This document shows, one piece after another, positions 60,593 to 64,000 of a DNA stretch of 64,000 nt. The position numbers and the translations under genes were made by a program. The stretch lies in assembly GCF_000972845.2 (NCBI RefSeq), contig NC_040025.1, forward strand, positions 23,411,846 to 23,475,845. Direction: 5' to 3'. This DNA comes from Larimichthys crocea (taxonomy: Eukaryota > Chordata > Actinopteri > Sciaenidae). Below the pieces are notes generated by a model, which was not told the origin of the DNA, ran no database searches, and was given only the letters and a program-made list of their open reading frames with translations. The stretch's first letter is position 1; every line of letters begins with the position of its first letter.

Positions 60593-62882
60593 GCTAAATG
60601 GTTCTGAAGAAGTCTTTGAATTATCTTCCCACTCAAATGGCCTCAGAAGCAAAAACATCACATACCAGGACAGCCAAAAAGCCAGCCAACCTCCCTCCAT
60701 TTTTCAAATCGGAAGCTATTTCAAATATGTGATTTGTCAGGATCTATTGTAGTCTGTGTGGTCTGTAGAGTTACTTGGGGGCCCTGACCCTAAGTTCCTG
60801 CTCTCACCCCTAAAACACACACCTCCTGCCTCTCCTGTTGCTGCTTTCACCTCTCTACCCTTTCTTTTCTGGTTGGCTATTCAGCCAGTCGTTCTGCTCC
60901 GCTTCGTTTCTTTTCCAAACAAACAGCGGCCGTTTTCTTATAGTGTTTGAAAAGAAACTTTTCCTGTCGTGGTGCGTGTAAAGCCTGGCTATGTGTGTGT
61001 GTGAGAGAAAGAGAGACCAGCGAACCACAAACGACTCACAATATGTTAATTTAGTGAAGGCTGCACCTGCTTGCATTCATGTGTGTTAATCAAAAATAAA
61101 AAGATCCAGATAACAAAGTAGCTTTATTAAAGTGTTTTTATAGTATCCGCTTTGTTGTAGTGCTGACATTTCTTTTATGAAGATATTTAAAACAAAACAA
61201 TATTCTTGGTCCACTGATGACCTAAAATAACTGCACTTATAGGGCTAAATATACTCCCCCCTCAGAGTATTAGTTAAGACTAGTTTTTGATGCTTCCTAC
61301 ACTGACTCGTTGTTTTGACACTACAACTTTATTAATTGTACGTTTCTAATTGTGTGTTTTGTATGTAGGCTACCTGAAGTATATTCAAAATGGTAGATCT
61401 CTCAGCTGTGTAAAATCAGCCTGATCAAAGATATCTTTTTTTCCCCATAAAAGTGCTGAATCTTGCTCATCACACAGGCACATGTGTTGTACTATGGCGT
61501 ACTACTCCATAAAGAACACAGCATCTTCTTTTTCACAGGCCGGTTCCTCTTTCAGTTACACTCCTTGATACTTCTGGGGAAGAATTGTTATTTCTGTAAT
61601 GTCACATGGTCTTGGGAATGTGCCTTCTAGTCTAGTCTCATTGAGGACCATTGTCATTTACATTATAATGACATGACATACAGCATAGTCGAAATGAGGA
61701 GTGGAATCCAAAAGCTTGCATGACTGTTTAATGTTGCATTGATTCAACAAATCAGAATAAAATAAAGACATAATTTAAGTGGTAGTGGAAGTTGCATTAC
61801 AGTAGGTACAGCATGAGTTCAGTCATAAAGGCGCCCGAGAGGTATGAAAAATTAAAACGTTTCATGTACAAATAGAAATGACAAAATGAGAATGAACCAA
61901 CCGAACACTTTTGGGGTGCAAAAATATATAAATGTGACATCAAGTTTTTGCTGGATCCAAAGAGAATAAACAAATGAATTTTAGACCACCAAAATAAAAT
62001 AAATAGGCATACATCTCTGTAGTTAGTGAGAAAATGTTTCAATAAAAACATTTTTAATTACTAGAGGCTATATATACACTATAAGGCACTTTACTGGGAC
62101 ACTGGCCCAAATTTTAGATATGCAAATCTGACCAACCCTCAACCTCAAACTTCAATGAACAGAAGGAAAATATGTTTAAGTGTGTATAAGTGTATCATTT
62201 CTTGCACAGACCAAACAGAGGGGTGAGTATCCAGGTGAAGGATGTGAAAACTTTAAGATCACTAAAAATATGGTTGCATCTGGTGTGCATTTTTCTGTTG
62301 TCAAAGTCTTGTTGGCAGTCAAAATTTAAAGCTTAACCTTCTAATATTAACCCTAAAACCAATCCTAGAATGAATATTTTTAAACCCTAGCAAACACACA
62401 CACGCCATCCTCAAACCCTGTCATCAATCCTGCAGGGTTGCTGTGTGGCAGTGGAGGTTTAACAGCGGGGCGTAACTACACACTGACACGCTGATGCTCA
62501 CTTCCTGAAGAGAAAAAAAGAAATGTCAAGCATTATTAGCCAAGTGAGCGAGACCCCTCTGAAAGCCAATGAAGCATAGGGTGTAAAAGTAAATGCACTT
62601 CCATCCCATGCTGTGTGTTATGATCTTTCAATGTGCTTTATGTGAGGTTCTGTCATTTATCCCCCACATGAACTCTGGGACTATATAAAGACTCTGTAAA
62701 GTTGTCAGTTCATTTCTGCAAAACTGTCACCAAGATACGCTGGGCTTGAAAACACTGCAGTGCATAAAAGATCTTTTTGTTGCCAGACGCCTTGGTTTTG
62801 GTTAAAAATGCAGCAGGCACAGGAGATAACACTGATCAGAGTGACAGACCACCGCTCAGTGTAGCAAGAATACAGCTGCTGG
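60593..62882. other. AT-rich noncoding DNA
   Basis: No gene is visible. 60780-60960 is somewhat richer in C and CpG (CTCCGCTTCG, AGCGGCCG) without a recognisable exon. A GT run lies at 60991-61001. Confidence 0.5.
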
Positions 62883-62975
62883 TAGCCAGTGAATTGAACT
62901 TATCAGCTATGGGCATCTGTTGTTAGGCTCTCCTTGTCTGCACTGGACACACAGAAACTCAGCTGGAGCTTTGAA
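62883..62975 (+). repeat. Diverged tandem duplication, copy 1
   Basis: TAGCCAGT, GCATCTGTTGTTAGGCTCTC and TGCACTGGACACACA, then GAAGCACA, recur in the same order about 139-155 bp downstream. Identity is roughly 80% over the best 40 bp. Confidence 0.5.
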
Positions 62976-63038
62976 GCACAATTACAGCTGTTTTATATAA
63001 GTTTGTATGGTAAATGTGTTGAAATGTTTGCTGAGAGC

Positions 63039-63130
63039 TAACCAGTCAAGAGCAGCTGCTGTCAGACTCTCTGTCGGCACTGGACACACACACACTCGAG
63101 GTTTTATAGTCACTAGAAGCACATTCATGG
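63039..63130 (+). repeat. Diverged tandem duplication, copy 2
   Basis: TAACCAGT, GCAGCTGCTGTCAGACTCTC and GGCACTGGACACACA, then GAAGCACA, match copy 1 with substitutions and indels. An old local duplication. Confidence 0.5.
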
Positions 63131-64000
63131 GCTGTGGTGAGTGTTTTTTGGGGGAGCAAAGTTTCAACCTGTAAAAGAAGGTCACTGTGCATATTATATA
63201 GCACAATATGTAGAATACTTTACATTAAAATGTCAAGATTCTTACCCTCATGTTATATCCCTGTCTAGGGTATAGGGAGTGAAACATAAATGAGTCCACA
63301 CATGTTGACAGTCCAAAAACACAGGCAGTTTATTGCTGCTATAAATACAACAATACAATAAACAAAACAAATTAGCTAATGGGAGCTTCCTAAACCCTAT
63401 ACCAAAACATACAAAGACATTTGCTAAACCTAACTTCCTAAACGTAACCAAAAACAGAAAAAGCAGTGCACTCTTACTGTGTCAGGCTTAACAGTGTCTA
63501 TTTACAAGTGTGACAACATACAAAAGTGACTAGTGACACAAAAGACTAAAAAGCAAGCATGCAGAGGAGACCAAAGCTGCACTCTCAGGTTGCCACTGTC
63601 TCTAGTAGAAACTGGGTCTTAAGTAGGCCACACCCTGATCACCTGGATTGAAATCAGTTGTGGTTGATCACCACCTAGGCAAAGATCCTCACACAAACAC
63701 AGAGGTCACACTCTGGTCCAGAACACAAACATATGACACAAAATGGCTGCCTAATCAATCAACAGCAATACTAAATACCCATATACATTGGTTTTCATCT
63801 GTAAAAAAGTGGTTTGAGGGTTTAGATAAACTTGTTTTCACTTTTAGTTGCACTGACTTACAAGTTAAGACACCACTGGACGTCCCTAAATTCCCGAAAT
63901 TAAGTTGCGCTCACACTCATTAAAAGGCCAAAAAAAATCTTTGAAAAAAAAAACAATGGTGTTTTTTTCTTCATTGAAAAATGTGCAAAGGACATAACTG
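63131..64000. other. Noncoding DNA
   Basis: No gene is visible. 63384-63445 repeats CCTAAACC- and CTAAACCTAA-like words, and 63630-63680 holds partly palindromic GATCACC words. The region may belong to an unrecognised dispersed repeat. Confidence 0.45.

Noticed and set aside
63384..63445. CCTAAACC-like words resembling telomere repeats
   Set aside because: The units are irregular and spaced, unlike vertebrate CCCTAA arrays.

Overview
The window looks like a gene-poor stretch of a ray-finned fish nuclear genome, most likely a percomorph teleost. The reasons are its AT-rich, CpG-poor background, very dense dinucleotide microsatellites (mainly CA/GT and GA/CT), and fossil repeats that I recognise from teleost genomes: a Rex1/CR1- or L2-like LINE, a second LINE with an endonuclease domain, a deleted Tc1/mariner copy, tRNA-derived SINE pieces and other common fish repeats. 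The species and neighbouring genes cannot be named from the sequence. I found no intact protein-coding gene, rRNA, tRNA or CRISPR array. Nearly all long open frames come from purine- or pyrimidine-biased DNA, CA repeats or dead transposons. The window is best read as an intergenic region or the inside of a very large intron.

Layout. Positions 1-13,000 are mostly unique AT-rich DNA, with one fish interspersed repeat (about 1.7 kb), an AATG tetranucleotide tract (1.23 kb) and a diverged direct duplication (12.4/12.8 kb). From 13.1 to 16 kb there is a cluster of CA, GA, TTAGA and TTTG repeats. From 16.1 to 17.0 kb three features lie together: a GATTAA-rich patch, a minus-strand coding-like remnant with in-frame stops, and the end of a degraded LTR. 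From 20.6 to 22.9 kb there are a G-quadruplex-prone tract, a tRNA-derived SINE and long GT runs. From 23.5 to 25.8 kb two stretches are free of repeats and resemble conserved noncoding sequence. At 28.1-28.85 kb a CT-rich patch could be an untranslated first exon or promoter region. A gutted Tc1/mariner copy lies at 29.5 kb, and a compound of SINE tail plus LINE-type repeat at 35.55-35.92 kb. Facing simple repeats occur at 37 kb and 42 kb. The Rex1-like LINE is at 43.1-44.1 kb. A possible nonautonomous DNA transposon (47.3 kb), a 46-bp tandem repeat (48.5 kb), another fish repeat (50.1 kb), a candidate solo LTR (53.7 kb) and a larger internally deleted LINE (56.65-58.1 kb) follow.

The most unusual structure is at 59,957-60,592. 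Two different inverted repeats of about 154 and 134 bp, roughly 97% and 94% identical, are interleaved in the order A, B, A-inverted, B-inverted. The two stems therefore cannot both form as a simple nested hairpin. Each B copy carries a splice-acceptor-like tract followed by the same short open frame, on opposite strands. No set of genes working together can be described, because no working gene is visible.
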